64,000 bases of DNA. It comes from Granulosicoccus sp036478595. GTDB taxonomy: Bacteria; Pseudomonadota; Gammaproteobacteria; Granulosicoccales; Granulosicoccaceae. Numbering within the stretch: position 1 is the stretch's first letter; every line of letters starts with the position of its first letter. Where the stretch lies: assembly GCA_036478595.1 (NCBI GenBank), contig JAZGEF010000069.1:1-64000 (forward strand). The letters run 5' to 3'. A program made the position numbers and the translations under genes. Positions 51,685 through 60,121 of the stretch are shown here, one piece after another. A model generated the notes under the pieces. That model did no database searches and was not told the DNA's origin. It saw only the letters and a program-made list of their open reading frames with translations.

Positions 51685-53289
51685 ATGTCTTACCCACCTG
51701 TCACAATACTCTGCTTAGCCACATTACTAACATCATGCAGCAGTGGTGACGACGCTACCCCTGTTTCAGGCACGTCGACAGTTTCACAAAATGAACCAGG
51801 CCTGAGCAACGCATGTGTTGCTAGCGGTTCAACCCGCCTGCTAGCACAAACCGCCTATCGATCTCACTGTGACGTGCCGATGAAGTACTGCGCTCCCACG
51901 CCTGATCAATGGATGTGCGCCAGCGACAAACGCAGCATACGCCCCACCACGCCTGGTTCGATCAACACCGCAGCGCTACAATCTGAACTTCAAACGCTAC
52001 TGATTTCGGAATCAGCGGGCCAAGGCCTGCAAGCTTTTACGCTGCCCATTGAAACGGATCTGCAACAGATACCACAAGATCGAAATAACACACTCACCGC
52101 CGCAAAAGTAGAACTTGGCAAGTTTATGTTTCACGACACGGGCTTTGCGCTTAATGGCGTATCAAACGATCCTGGCACTTGGTCATGCTCCGCCTGCCAT
52201 AACGCTGCCGCTGGATTTAAGGCCGGAATCCCACAGGGTATAGGTGAAGGTGGTGTCGGTTACGAGCTTGATGGTAGTCATCGTCAACTTGCATTGGGTT
52301 TTGATCCAGCAGCTGTAGAGGGCGCGGATAATAAACCTGACCTACAACCCATTGCACCACCTGCCACATTAAACGTGGCCTATCAAGAAGTGGTGTTATG
52401 GAATGGCGAACTTGGCAACGCTGGCATTGTAAACAGCAGTATCCCCGTAAAGCAATTAACCACAGTGGGCACGCCAAGAGAAGCAAACAAACGCGGTTTT
52501 GCAGGCCCGGAAACTCAAGCCATTGCGGGTATTAAATTACATCGCTTACAAATGGCGGGACAAACTCCACTTTCAAGCAAGGCGGAATATCGTGCGCTTT
52601 GGCAAGCAGCCTACCCTTCAGGCAGCATTGATATAACAGAAGATGCGGCTAAAGCAATTGCATCCTATGTTCGCACGATCCTGACCAATCAGGCACCCTT
52701 CCAACAATGGTTACGTGGCGATACGCAAGCGCTTAACGAAACAGAGCTACAAGGTGCGGTATTATTCTTTGGCGACGCGGGATGTTCTTCTTGCCATCAA
52801 GGGCCAGCTTTGAGCACGGTTGAAAATGCACACGAGCATGAAATGTTTAGCGCTGTCGGATTTGCTGATTTTGATACTTCTCAAAACAACATACATGGCG
52901 AAATACCTGCAAGTGTTGGCTTAGGCAGAGGTGGCTTTACGCTAAACGAAACCGACAACTATAAATTCAAGATCCCCCAGCTCTACAACCTGGCCGATTC
53001 TACAGTGCTGGGCCACGGTGCCAGTTTTTCATCTATCCGAGAAGTGATTAAATACAAGAACGACGCCGTACCGCAAAATACAGATGCGGCGTCAAACCTG
53101 GATCAGCGCTTCGTACCACTTGGCTTAAGCATTCAGGATATTAGCCAACTCACGACCTTTTTAACCACTGCATTGCACGACCCTAAGCTAAATCGCTACG
53201 AACCAGCGTATGTGCCCAGCGGTGCGTGCATTACAGTCGATGCCTTAGACGGCCTATCTGACTATCGTTGCAACTATACGGCGCCATAA
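51685..53289 (+). CDS. MauG-like di-heme cytochrome c peroxidase lipoprotein
   Basis: A 534-residue exported protein. The lipobox LLTSCSS ends a short signal peptide. Two heme c motifs, CSACH and CSSCH, and GKFMFHDTGFALNGVSNDPGTWSC before the first, place it in the CcpA/MauG family. The C-terminus FKIPQLYNLADSTVLGHGASF is typical. An extra N-terminal Cys-containing region (residues about 40-90) is not in the core family. It is a single gene upstream of tmpA. There are no mau structural genes here, so a cofactor-maturation role is not supported. Confidence 0.85.
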   Translation: MSYPPVTILCLATLLTSCSSGDDATPVSGTSTVSQNEPGLSNACVASGSTRLLAQTAYRSHCDVPMKYCAPTPDQWMCASDKRSIRPTTPGSINTAALQSELQTLLISESAGQGLQAFTLPIETDLQQIPQDRNNTLTAAKVELGKFMFHDTGFALNGVSNDPGTWSCSACHNAAAGFKAGIPQGIGEGGVGYELDGSHRQLALGFDPAAVEGADNKPDLQPIAPPATLNVAYQEVVLWNGELGNAGIVNSSIPVKQLTTVGTPREANKRGFAGPETQAIAGIKLHRLQMAGQTPLSSKAEYRALWQAAYPSGSIDITEDAAKAIASYVRTILTNQAPFQQWLRGDTQALNETELQGAVLFFGDAGCSSCHQGPALSTVENAHEHEMFSAVGFADFDTSQNNIHGEIPASVGLGRGGFTLNETDNYKFKIPQLYNLADSTVLGHGASFSSIREVIKYKNDAVPQNTDAASNLDQRFVPLGLSIQDISQLTTFLTTALHDPKLNRYEPAYVPSGACITVDALDGLSDYRCNYTAP

Positions 53290-53339
53290 ATTCCGTTTAG
53301 AATTAGCACCGACGGAATGCAAATTTAAGGGGCTCGATT

Positions 53340-54467
53340 TTGCTTACGGTTGATATTACTAGTGATGGCAGGGCACTCGCGCTTACTGATGCTCAAGACA
53401 AGACCATCCGCTTTCATTCTTTATGGCTACGGGATAATTCACCCGACGCCCTAACGCGCGACGATGGTAATGGGCAACGGCTAATCACGCTAGCTAGCAT
53501 CCCGGAAAATTTGACTGTCTCCGCCGCACATGCTGAAGGCACCAAACTCAATGTACAGTTCCAACCAGAAGATAAGTTGGTTGAATTTGATGTCAATTGG
53601 TTGCTCCAACATGCGTACGACACTACCCACGCAACAGCCAACGGCTGGATGTCTACTGAAATCACCACCTGGGATGCCAATTTGGATCTATCGGCCAGCC
53701 GATACGATCAATTATGTGAAAACCCCCAAGTGCTTCGCGATTGGTTAAGAGAAATTGAACAATACGGCTTTGCCAAGTTATCGCATGCACCAACTGAAGA
53801 CGGCGCATTATTTAATGTCATCGATCTGTTTGGTTATGTACGAGAAACCAACTACGGTCGTCACTTTGAAGTTCGCACTGAAGTCAATCCAAGCAACCTT
53901 GCTTACACCGGCCAAGGTTTACAAGCTCACACCGACAACCCCTATCGTGACCCAGTGCCAACGTTGCAACTATTGTATTGCCTGGAGAGCTCAGCCGCCG
54001 GCGGAGAGAACATGGTGGTCGATGGATTTCGTGCAGCAGAAATACTGCGTGAAGAAAACCCGGCATGGTTTGATGTGCTTAGCAAGCATTGCGCACGTTT
54101 TGAATATGCAGGCTCTAATAATGTGGCCCTGCACGCCAAACGCCCAATGATCGAACTAGCACCCGACGGCGAACTTATCGGCGTACGATTTAATAACCGA
54201 TCAGCCGCGGCTATTACTGATGTGCCTTTCGATAAAATGGAGCTCTATTACGAAGCTTATCGGCGCTTTGCACAACTAGCCGATGACCCTGCGCTGCAAG
54301 TATCATTTAAGTTACGACCAGGGGACGCTTTTATAGTCGATAACACCCGCGTACTGCATGCACGCAAAGCCTATTCAGGCCATGGCAGCCGTTGGTTACA
54401 GGGATGTTATGCCGATAAAGACAACCTACTTTCAAAATTGCGAACGCTTAACAACACGCTAGGCTAA
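53340..54467 (+). CDS. tmpA: TmpA-like 2-oxoglutarate oxygenase (gamma-butyrobetaine hydroxylase family)
   Basis: A 375-residue Fe(II)/2-oxoglutarate oxygenase. The N-terminal DUF971-like domain (HSLWLRDNSPDALTRDD) is followed by a TauD-fold catalytic domain with ligands HTDNPYRDP and the His in TRVLHARKAYSG. By family alone it would be a gamma-butyrobetaine dioxygenase for carnitine. The next gene, four bases away, encodes an HD-domain oxygenase, the arrangement of TmpA and TmpB, which hydroxylate and cleave 2-trimethylaminoethylphosphonate. The start is TTG after AGGGG, seven bases upstream. Confidence 0.72.
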   Translation: MLTVDITSDGRALALTDAQDKTIRFHSLWLRDNSPDALTRDDGNGQRLITLASIPENLTVSAAHAEGTKLNVQFQPEDKLVEFDVNWLLQHAYDTTHATANGWMSTEITTWDANLDLSASRYDQLCENPQVLRDWLREIEQYGFAKLSHAPTEDGALFNVIDLFGYVRETNYGRHFEVRTEVNPSNLAYTGQGLQAHTDNPYRDPVPTLQLLYCLESSAAGGENMVVDGFRAAEILREENPAWFDVLSKHCARFEYAGSNNVALHAKRPMIELAPDGELIGVRFNNRSAAAITDVPFDKMELYYEAYRRFAQLADDPALQVSFKLRPGDAFIVDNTRVLHARKAYSGHGSRWLQGCYADKDNLLSKLRTLNNTLG

Positions 54468-54471
54468 TGCT

Positions 54472-55074
54472 ATGACTACTCAAGATCAATCAGGCTTAAC
54501 CGCCGACAATGTCGTAGCGTTCATCGGTGATGTGTTTGATCGTTGCGGAGATGATGAATATCTTGGCGAACCTGTAACGGTGGCTGAGCACATGCTCCAA
54601 GGCGCGACACTGGCCGAGAATGGCAATATGTCCACTGAAATCATTGTCGGTGCATTGCTGCATGATATTGGTCACTTCACATCCGAGTTTGGCACTTTCA
54701 GCATGGACGATACGCAAGATCGATATCACGAAGAGGCTGGTGCTCAAGTGCTTGCAACGTTCTTCCCACCTGTAGTAGTAGACTGCGTTCGTTACCACGT
54801 AGCCGCTAAGCGCTACCTATGTGCCACTCGACCAGATTATCTAGACCAACTGACTGAGGCATCCCGGCATTCGTTAAAACTTCAGGGCGGGCCAATGAAC
54901 GAAGATGAAGTCGCTGAATTTAATCTTAATCCCAATTTAGATGTGATTGTACAAGTGCGATTGTTAGACGATGGCGGCAAAGTGGCTGGCGTGAACACCC
55001 CACCCTATGAGCACTTTGCACCACTAATTCAACAGATGGTTAATCAGCATGCAGCAACCGCACTACGCACGTGA
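54472..55074 (+). CDS. tmpB: TmpB-like HD-domain diiron oxygenase
   Basis: A 200-residue HD-fold protein related to PhnZ. Metal and active-site residues are visible in YLGEPVTVAEHMLQ, GALLHDIGHFTSEFG, RYHEEAGAQVL and VRYHVAAKRYL; the added Tyr/Glu loop before the first His is a PhnZ/TmpB trait. TmpB cleaves the C-P bond of 1-hydroxy-2-(trimethylammonio)ethylphosphonate, giving phosphate and glycine betaine. It follows tmpA by four bases. If correct, its product feeds demethylation by enzymes elsewhere. A myo-inositol oxygenase-like activity is the alternative. Confidence 0.72.
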   Translation: MTTQDQSGLTADNVVAFIGDVFDRCGDDEYLGEPVTVAEHMLQGATLAENGNMSTEIIVGALLHDIGHFTSEFGTFSMDDTQDRYHEEAGAQVLATFFPPVVVDCVRYHVAAKRYLCATRPDYLDQLTEASRHSLKLQGGPMNEDEVAEFNLNPNLDVIVQVRLLDDGGKVAGVNTPPYEHFAPLIQQMVNQHAATALRT

Positions 55075-55116
55075 AGACATCAAAACAGTTGCCGCACTAC
55101 TTTGACAATAGTATTC

Positions 55117-55512
55117 CTATTGTAGATTTCCTGCGATTTGGCGATCACCCTTGAGCCATTTGATGGCGTCCGCGTAATCAAAGAGTAGAGATATGGTATT
55201 ACATACCATTAAAACAGAAAGATAGATATCGTAATCAGCCGATGCATTTGGCCTGTAAAAAATTAACCAGGCAATTAATATGGACCATGGAATAAGATGA
55301 GGAAATGCCATTAATTTTGAAAATCCTCGGTCATATAGCATGACAGGCATATTGAGCATCATGCCAATGTTAGCTAAAAATGCAATCCGCATTCCCATTG
55401 GTTCATTAACAAAATACAGGCTAGCCATATTGACAGGCATTAAAATAAATGCCACCCATACTTGTACCCATATTGGTAATGAGCGAAAAGACTGCCAAAT
55501 TTCTAAAAACAT
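55117..55512 (-). CDS. Small integral membrane protein, unknown function
   Basis: A 131-residue protein with about four hydrophobic helices (WVAFILMPVNMASLYFV, MRIAFLANIGMMLNMPVMLY, PWSILIAWLIFY and DIYLSVLMVCNTISLLF). GGAG lies six bases before the ATG, which supports a real gene. It is convergent with tmpB and alone. I recognise no named family. Confidence 0.7.
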   Translation of the reverse strand: MFLEIWQSFRSLPIWVQVWVAFILMPVNMASLYFVNEPMGMRIAFLANIGMMLNMPVMLYDRGFSKLMAFPHLIPWSILIAWLIFYRPNASADYDIYLSVLMVCNTISLLFDYADAIKWLKGDRQIAGNLQ

Positions 55513-55649
55513 ATGTGCTCCAAATTAGATGTCTTGGATTCGACAACCAAGAGTTAGTCATTAAAAACGGGACCCGCCGAATAAGCTGCGCAATATGCCA
55601 GGACAAATCACCAGGCAAACAGCTTGAAAATTAAATCAAGGCTCACCGG

Positions 55650-55760
55650 CTAGCAGTAGTAGGTGGGCACGTCGAGTGCTGCCAGTACTTCTGCATTACC
55701 CTTCATCACAGCAGCCATGTCACCTTCAACAGTCATAATGTTAGCTGTGTTGTTTTTCAT
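55650..55760 (-). CDS. Possible 36-residue peptide
   Basis: A short frame, MKNNTANIMTVEGDMAAVM and then KGNAEVLAALDVPTYYC, divergent from the LysR gene with 25 bases between starts. The alternation of Ala and acidic residues slightly recalls phasin N-termini. It could be a remnant or a leader. No strong ribosome binding site was seen. Coding is uncertain. Confidence 0.25.
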   Translation of the reverse strand: MKNNTANIMTVEGDMAAVMKGNAEVLAALDVPTYYC

Positions 55761-55785
55761 TCGATATAGGGTAATATTGACCACT

Positions 55786-56685
55786 ATGGTGCAAAAACAA
55801 ACCGCTCGCTTAAGCTGGGATGACCTTGAGGCCATCATGTTGGTGGGTCGCTTCGGATCGGTTCGCAAAGCTGCAGAGTCGATCAGTGTTGCGCATACGA
55901 CATTGGCAAAACGCGTTGAAAACGCTGAAAAAAAGCTGGGGGTAGTTGCGTTTGTCAGAAGCGCCAAGGGTCATGTCGCAACCAAGGCAGGCAGTAGCAT
56001 TGTCGCGCATGCCGAGCGAATGGCAAGAGAAGCAAATGCGCTGGTTCGGCATGTTTCAGGCACCGACGATTCGGTATCCGGTCGTGTCTGCATATCATTG
56101 CTGCCATTGGTCCTAGCCAATATTATCCGGCCTCACCTGAGCAAACTCTCTGCACGATATCCAGGTCTGGTGCTGGAATTCGATACAAACTACCACCTGT
56201 CCGATCTCGACAAACAACGCGCCGACGTAGTTATTCGCTTTCAGGACAAACCTGTCGAACACCTTTATGGACGCCGGGTAGGGACAATGCACGATGCTGT
56301 TTACGGATCACCCGAACTTGCCAGATCGTTAGGCGAACCAACTGATGAAATACCGTTAATCGCTTGGTCGTACAGTTCCCATGTCACACAGCGGGCCGCC
56401 CAACATGGTTTCAGCAGTACGCGCATACGCTATGTTGCCGAAGACATTCAAACTCAACGTGATCTTGCGATATCAGGCGATGCGATAGCTGTTTTGCCCT
56501 GCTTTGTCGGCGACCCTGAACAGTCTCTAGTGCGAGTCAGCCAGGGCAAAACAAGACGTGTTAATGATGTTTGGGTTTTGACTCACCCAGATCACAGGGA
56601 GTCTGCCCGAGTGCAAACGGTTGCTCGGTTTTGCGCCGATACCCTAAAGCGGGAAGCCGGGCTACTCCAAGGCGCTCTGGCTTGA
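55786..56685 (+). CDS. LysR-family transcriptional regulator
   Basis: A 299-residue LTTR. The winged helix has DDLEAIMLVGRFGSVRKAAE and HTTLAKRVENAEKKLGVVAFVR, then the periplasmic-binding-like effector domain from about residue 95 (DSVSGRVCISLLPLVLANIIRP). The ATG at 55786 is chosen because the helix-turn-helix starts about ten residues later; an upstream extension is antisense to a short frame. It may regulate tmpAB or the divergent small frame; neither is shown. Confidence 0.83.
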   Translation: MVQKQTARLSWDDLEAIMLVGRFGSVRKAAESISVAHTTLAKRVENAEKKLGVVAFVRSAKGHVATKAGSSIVAHAERMAREANALVRHVSGTDDSVSGRVCISLLPLVLANIIRPHLSKLSARYPGLVLEFDTNYHLSDLDKQRADVVIRFQDKPVEHLYGRRVGTMHDAVYGSPELARSLGEPTDEIPLIAWSYSSHVTQRAAQHGFSSTRIRYVAEDIQTQRDLAISGDAIAVLPCFVGDPEQSLVRVSQGKTRRVNDVWVLTHPDHRESARVQTVARFCADTLKREAGLLQGALA

Positions 56686-56796
56686 TTTACAGTTTCACCG
56701 AACAAAAAAGAGCCACCTCGTGCTAATCCTCACAAGAGGATCAATAGCCGGTTATTAATCCCAATTGTCGATTTAACAGCTTGTGTGTTCAAGTAG

Positions 56797-57519
56797 CTAC
56801 CTTACGTGAGCCGTCGTTTGCATCCAGTTGATATACAAACGCTCTGCCAGGGTTGCAAACTGCTTTAGATTATCGTTTACGTCGCTAGCAAACTGCTCAC
56901 CGCCATCTGCGCCTAGGGCGTCAGTTAATGCTTGCGCATAAGCAGGGATATCTTTCCAATTATCAAACGTGTCACTCTCAACCTCAATATGAAACTGTAG
57001 CGAATAAGCGCGTGGCCCGCATGACATTGCTTGTACTGCGCACGCTGGTGACGTAGCCAAACATTCAGCACCTGCTGGCATTTGAGTTATTTCTGCACTA
57101 TGCCATTGCAATGATGGGAAGTTTTCCGGTAGGCCATCTAGCAGCACACCAGTTGCGCCGACTTCGGTCAACTGCACATTCAAAACACCAATTTCAGGCG
57201 TCACAGACGGCTTAACCGTGCCACCCAACGCCTCAGCCAGCAACTGATGCCCCAGGCACAAGCCTAGGTAATGCACGCCCTTCTCCTCTACTGCATGCTT
57301 GATATAAGCCTTTTCTTCTTTAAGCCAAGGGTACTCATCCTCTTGCCACACATCCATTGGCCCGCCCATCACCCACAGGGCATCAAAGCCATCGATTGGT
57401 GGGATTGTCTCGCCAGCATTTAAATGAACTGCTTGCCACGTGTGTCCATCATCTTCGAGAAAACTTCGGAAGATTCCCGGGTGCTCAACTTCTTCGTGCT
57501 GTAAAACTAGAATGTGCAT
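56797..57519 (-). CDS. Class I glutamine amidotransferase (GMP synthase-like)
   Basis: A 240-residue stand-alone GATase1 domain. The triad is visible as Cys in YLGLCLGHQLLAEALGG and His-x-Glu in SLQFHIEVE. There is no synthase domain. Members hydrolyse gamma-glutamyl bonds, like PuuD in polyamine breakdown. It lies nine bases after the GlxA-like regulator and probably shares its transcript. In a region that handles gamma-glutamyl amides, hydrolysis of such a compound is a fair guess but not shown. Confidence 0.8.
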   Translation of the reverse strand: MHILVLQHEEVEHPGIFRSFLEDDGHTWQAVHLNAGETIPPIDGFDALWVMGGPMDVWQEDEYPWLKEEKAYIKHAVEEKGVHYLGLCLGHQLLAEALGGTVKPSVTPEIGVLNVQLTEVGATGVLLDGLPENFPSLQWHSAEITQMPAGAECLATSPACAVQAMSCGPRAYSLQFHIEVESDTFDNWKDIPAYAQALTDALGADGGEQFASDVNDNLKQFATLAERLYINWMQTTAHVR

Positions 57520-57527
57520 ATGTGTTT

Positions 57528-58487
57528 TTAGCCTCGATTCAGAGAAGGCGCTAAACCAAAGTGTTTTTTATAACAATTTGAAAAATGCGCCGTGCTGGCA
57601 AACCCAGTCGCCAGCGCAACCTCCGTTACCGATAGATAAGACTGCGCTAATAAATGGTTTGCCTTGTCTAACCTGAGCTTACGGTAAAAAACCATTGTCG
57701 TCATATTCAGTTTAGCCTGAAACAGACGATTGAGCTGCCGCACGCCTAGGCCTGCATCAGATGCAAGCTCGCTAAGAGTAAGTGGGTCAGCAAGCTGGCT
57801 TTCCATGGTTTCGATAACCCGCAACACCGGTGCGCTGTTGGTACGATAACGCTGCGCTAAGCCCGCTCGTTGTGGCCCACCAGCCGGCCGCACATCAGTA
57901 TGCAAATACCAATCACTGACACTGCGCGCAAAATCGCTACCGTGATGCGAGCTAATTAACGCATGCATCATATCCAATGGAGCCGTACCACCGGCGCAGG
58001 TCAGGCGATCTTTATCGACAACATACAATGCGTGCTCAAGTTGCAAATCAGGATAACGCTCCACCAATGAACCCCGATGCTCCCAATGCACGGTCATTCG
58101 TTTGCCTTTCATGACGCCGGCTTTTGCCAATATCACCGGCCCACCAGATACACCACCGATAATGACACTACGCCTGGCCAAATTCCGCAGCCAACTAAGG
58201 GCATTGGCATCATCAAACGCAAATGGATTGCCGGACGCGATCAATAACACCAGGTCAAAATCGACTTGCTCACCGATGTGGGCAGTGGCGGGTACCACGG
58301 CACCGGTTGAGCTGATGGAGCGAGCCCCAAAAACTGGCAAGTTACGAACTCGGTATAGCTCCTTCCCAGAAAGTAAGTTAGCTGCACGCAACGGTTCGAT
58401 CGCAGAGCTATACGACATCAACGAGAACCCATCAACTAGCACCATACCCACCCGAAAGGGCTGCGGATTTGTCGATTTTGTGTCCAT
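57528..58487 (-). CDS. GlxA-type AraC regulator with DJ-1/PfpI domain
   Basis: A regulator of about 319 residues: an N-terminal DJ-1/PfpI-like domain (GMVLVDGFSLMSYSSAIEPL, VIIGGVSGGPVILAKAG) and a C-terminal AraC pair (LTLSELASDAGLGVRQLNRLF and VTEVALATGFASTAHFSNCY). This build is shared with GbdR and SouR, which sense glycine betaine or sarcosine and activate catabolic genes. It is divergent from the sox/mgd-type operon, its likely target. ATG 58487 is chosen by homology; an in-frame ATG at 58571 would leave no room for a promoter. Confidence 0.82.
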   Translation of the reverse strand: MDTKSTNPQPFRVGMVLVDGFSLMSYSSAIEPLRAANLLSGKELYRVRNLPVFGARSISSTGAVVPATAHIGEQVDFDLVLLIASGNPFAFDDANALSWLRNLARRSVIIGGVSGGPVILAKAGVMKGKRMTVHWEHRGSLVERYPDLQLEHALYVVDKDRLTCAGGTAPLDMMHALISSHHGSDFARSVSDWYLHTDVRPAGGPQRAGLAQRYRTNSAPVLRVIETMESQLADPLTLSELASDAGLGVRQLNRLFQAKLNMTTMVFYRKLRLDKANHLLAQSYLSVTEVALATGFASTAHFSNCYKKHFGLAPSLNRG

Positions 58488-58571
58488 ATTTGACAAGTAT
58501 GCGCCCATATTACGAAAGTGTACAGAAGCCAATGAGCGGATCATCGTGCGCAACAGACGGAAGGGATACAT

Positions 58572-59822
58572 ATGCGATATTCGGCGCTAAAAATCTTGAA
58601 AGAAGGCCTGACCGGCAATAAAGGCTGGGAGCCTGCGTGGCGTGAGCCAGAGCCCAAAAAAAGCTATGACATCATCATCGTCGGTGCCGGTGGCCATGGC
58701 TTGGCGACTGCCTACTACCTAGCAAAAGAACACGGCTTGACCAATATTGCGGTACTTGAAAAAGGCTGGTTAGGCGGTGGCAATGTCGGCCGTAATACCA
58801 CCATCGTTCGCTCTAACTACCTGCTGCCAGGCAACCAACCTTTTTACGAACTCTCAATGAAGCTGTGGGAAAATCTAGAACAGGATTTCAACTACAACGC
58901 AATGGTTTCGCAACGAGGGATACTTAACCTTTGTCACAGCGATCCACAACGTGATGCTTTTGCACGACGGGGTAACGGCATGTTGATGTCTGGGGCCGAT
59001 GCCGAGTTACTCGATCAAGATGGCGTACGAGCCATGTGCCCATTTCTTGATTTTGACAATGCTCGATTCCCTATCAAGGGCGGCTTACTACAAAGGCGCG
59101 GCGGCACAGTACGCCACGACGCAGTTGCCTGGGGTTATGCACGCGGCGCTGATGAACGCGGTGTTGATATTATTCAAAATTGTGAGGTGACTGGCTTCGA
59201 CATTAACAATGGTGTTTGCACTGGCGTTAAAACTTCACGTGGTGACATTAAAGCCAACAAGGTTGCTGTTTGTGTAGCAGGCTCATCTGGCCGTGTAATG
59301 GCACAAGCAGGTATGCGTTTGCCGATTGAAAGCCATGTATTGCAAGCGTTCGTAACTGAAGGCCTTAAGCCGACTATTCCAGGTGTTATTACATTCGGTG
59401 CCGGGCACTTCTATGTAAGCCAGTCTGATAAAGGTGGATTGGTGTTTGGTGGCGACATCGATGGCTACAACACCTACGCACAACGCGGCAACTTACCAGT
59501 GGTAGAAGATGTTTGCGAAGGCGGCATGGCGATCATGCCTATGATCGGCCGCGCTAGATTATTACGTACCTGGGGCGGCCTGATGGATATGTCGATGGAT
59601 GGATCGCCGTTCATTGATAAAACACATGTAAACGGTTTGTATTTTAACGGTGGTTGGTGTTACGGCGGCTTTAAGGCAACACCGGCAAGTGGTTGGTGCT
59701 ATGCGCACTTACTGGCAACCGGCAATCCACACGAGACAGCGACACAAATGCGGCTAGATCGTTTCGAGCGCGGGCATATGACCGATGAAAAAGGTCAAGG
59801 CGCTCAACCGAATCTGCATTGA
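58572..59822 (+). CDS. soxB: Sarcosine oxidase/N-methylglutamate dehydrogenase beta subunit
   Basis: A 416-residue FAD subunit. The Rossmann fold is DIIIVGAGGHGLATAYYLA, followed by EKGWLGGGNVGRNTTIVRSNYL and the late GLYFNGGWCYGGFKATPASG. In heterotetrameric sarcosine oxidase this subunit carries the covalent FMN and oxidises the N-methyl amine. In MgdABCD it is called MgdA. GGAAGGG seven bases upstream supports the ATG, which abuts the divergent regulator region. It begins a four-gene operon. Confidence 0.9.
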   Translation: MRYSALKILKEGLTGNKGWEPAWREPEPKKSYDIIIVGAGGHGLATAYYLAKEHGLTNIAVLEKGWLGGGNVGRNTTIVRSNYLLPGNQPFYELSMKLWENLEQDFNYNAMVSQRGILNLCHSDPQRDAFARRGNGMLMSGADAELLDQDGVRAMCPFLDFDNARFPIKGGLLQRRGGTVRHDAVAWGYARGADERGVDIIQNCEVTGFDINNGVCTGVKTSRGDIKANKVAVCVAGSSGRVMAQAGMRLPIESHVLQAFVTEGLKPTIPGVITFGAGHFYVSQSDKGGLVFGGDIDGYNTYAQRGNLPVVEDVCEGGMAIMPMIGRARLLRTWGGLMDMSMDGSPFIDKTHVNGLYFNGGWCYGGFKATPASGWCYAHLLATGNPHETATQMRLDRFERGHMTDEKGQGAQPNLH

Positions 59823-59833
59823 GGTAACAACAC

Positions 59834-60121
59834 ATGATAATTAACCACCCATTACTTGGCCCCCGCGATGCAGCAGAGTTTGTATACCTTGGCGATGCAT
59901 CACTAATGAACCGCCCAGATGCAGGCAGCGATGATGCGGCACATGCGTTTTATGAATACCTATACCTACGTGATAACCCGGCTGGTGAGCACAAAGAGCT
60001 GTGGTACCACGAACAGGGTGATCGTTCTTGGCTTGTTGTGACCCGTAACACCCTAACTCACGAAATTAGTAATGTGGAATTGGCCAGCGGTGTAGCACGC
60101 AAAGCAGGAGGCTCATCATGA
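59834..60121 (+). CDS. soxD: Sarcosine oxidase-type delta subunit without zinc cysteines
   Basis: A 95-residue subunit. Classical SoxD has CPxCG near the N-terminus and a later GC that help bind zinc; here the same positions read HPLLGPRDAAEF and EQGDRSWLVVTRNTLTHEI. Family core strings YLYLRDNPAGEHKELWYH remain. The absence of the cysteines points to the N-methylglutamate dehydrogenase-type or another divergent branch. It lies 11 bases after the beta subunit and overlaps the alpha gene by ATGA. Confidence 0.88.
   Translation: MIINHPLLGPRDAAEFVYLGDASLMNRPDAGSDDAAHAFYEYLYLRDNPAGEHKELWYHEQGDRSWLVVTRNTLTHEISNVELASGVARKAGGSS

Noticed and set aside
51473..51718. Overlapping frames on both strands before the MauG-like gene
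   Set aside because: Neither has a ribosome binding site or recognisable motif, and both overlap the lipoprotein signal region.
51685..53289. MauG for methylamine dehydrogenase maturation
   Set aside because: The di-heme protein fits the family, but there are no mauA/mauB or other mau genes in the window, and its extra N-terminal region differs from MauG.
58569..58574. Back-to-back start codons in CATATG for the regulator and the beta subunit
   Set aside because: The plus-strand start has a strong ribosome binding site, but using the minus-strand ATG would place both promoters inside coding sequence; the regulator homology starts at 58487.
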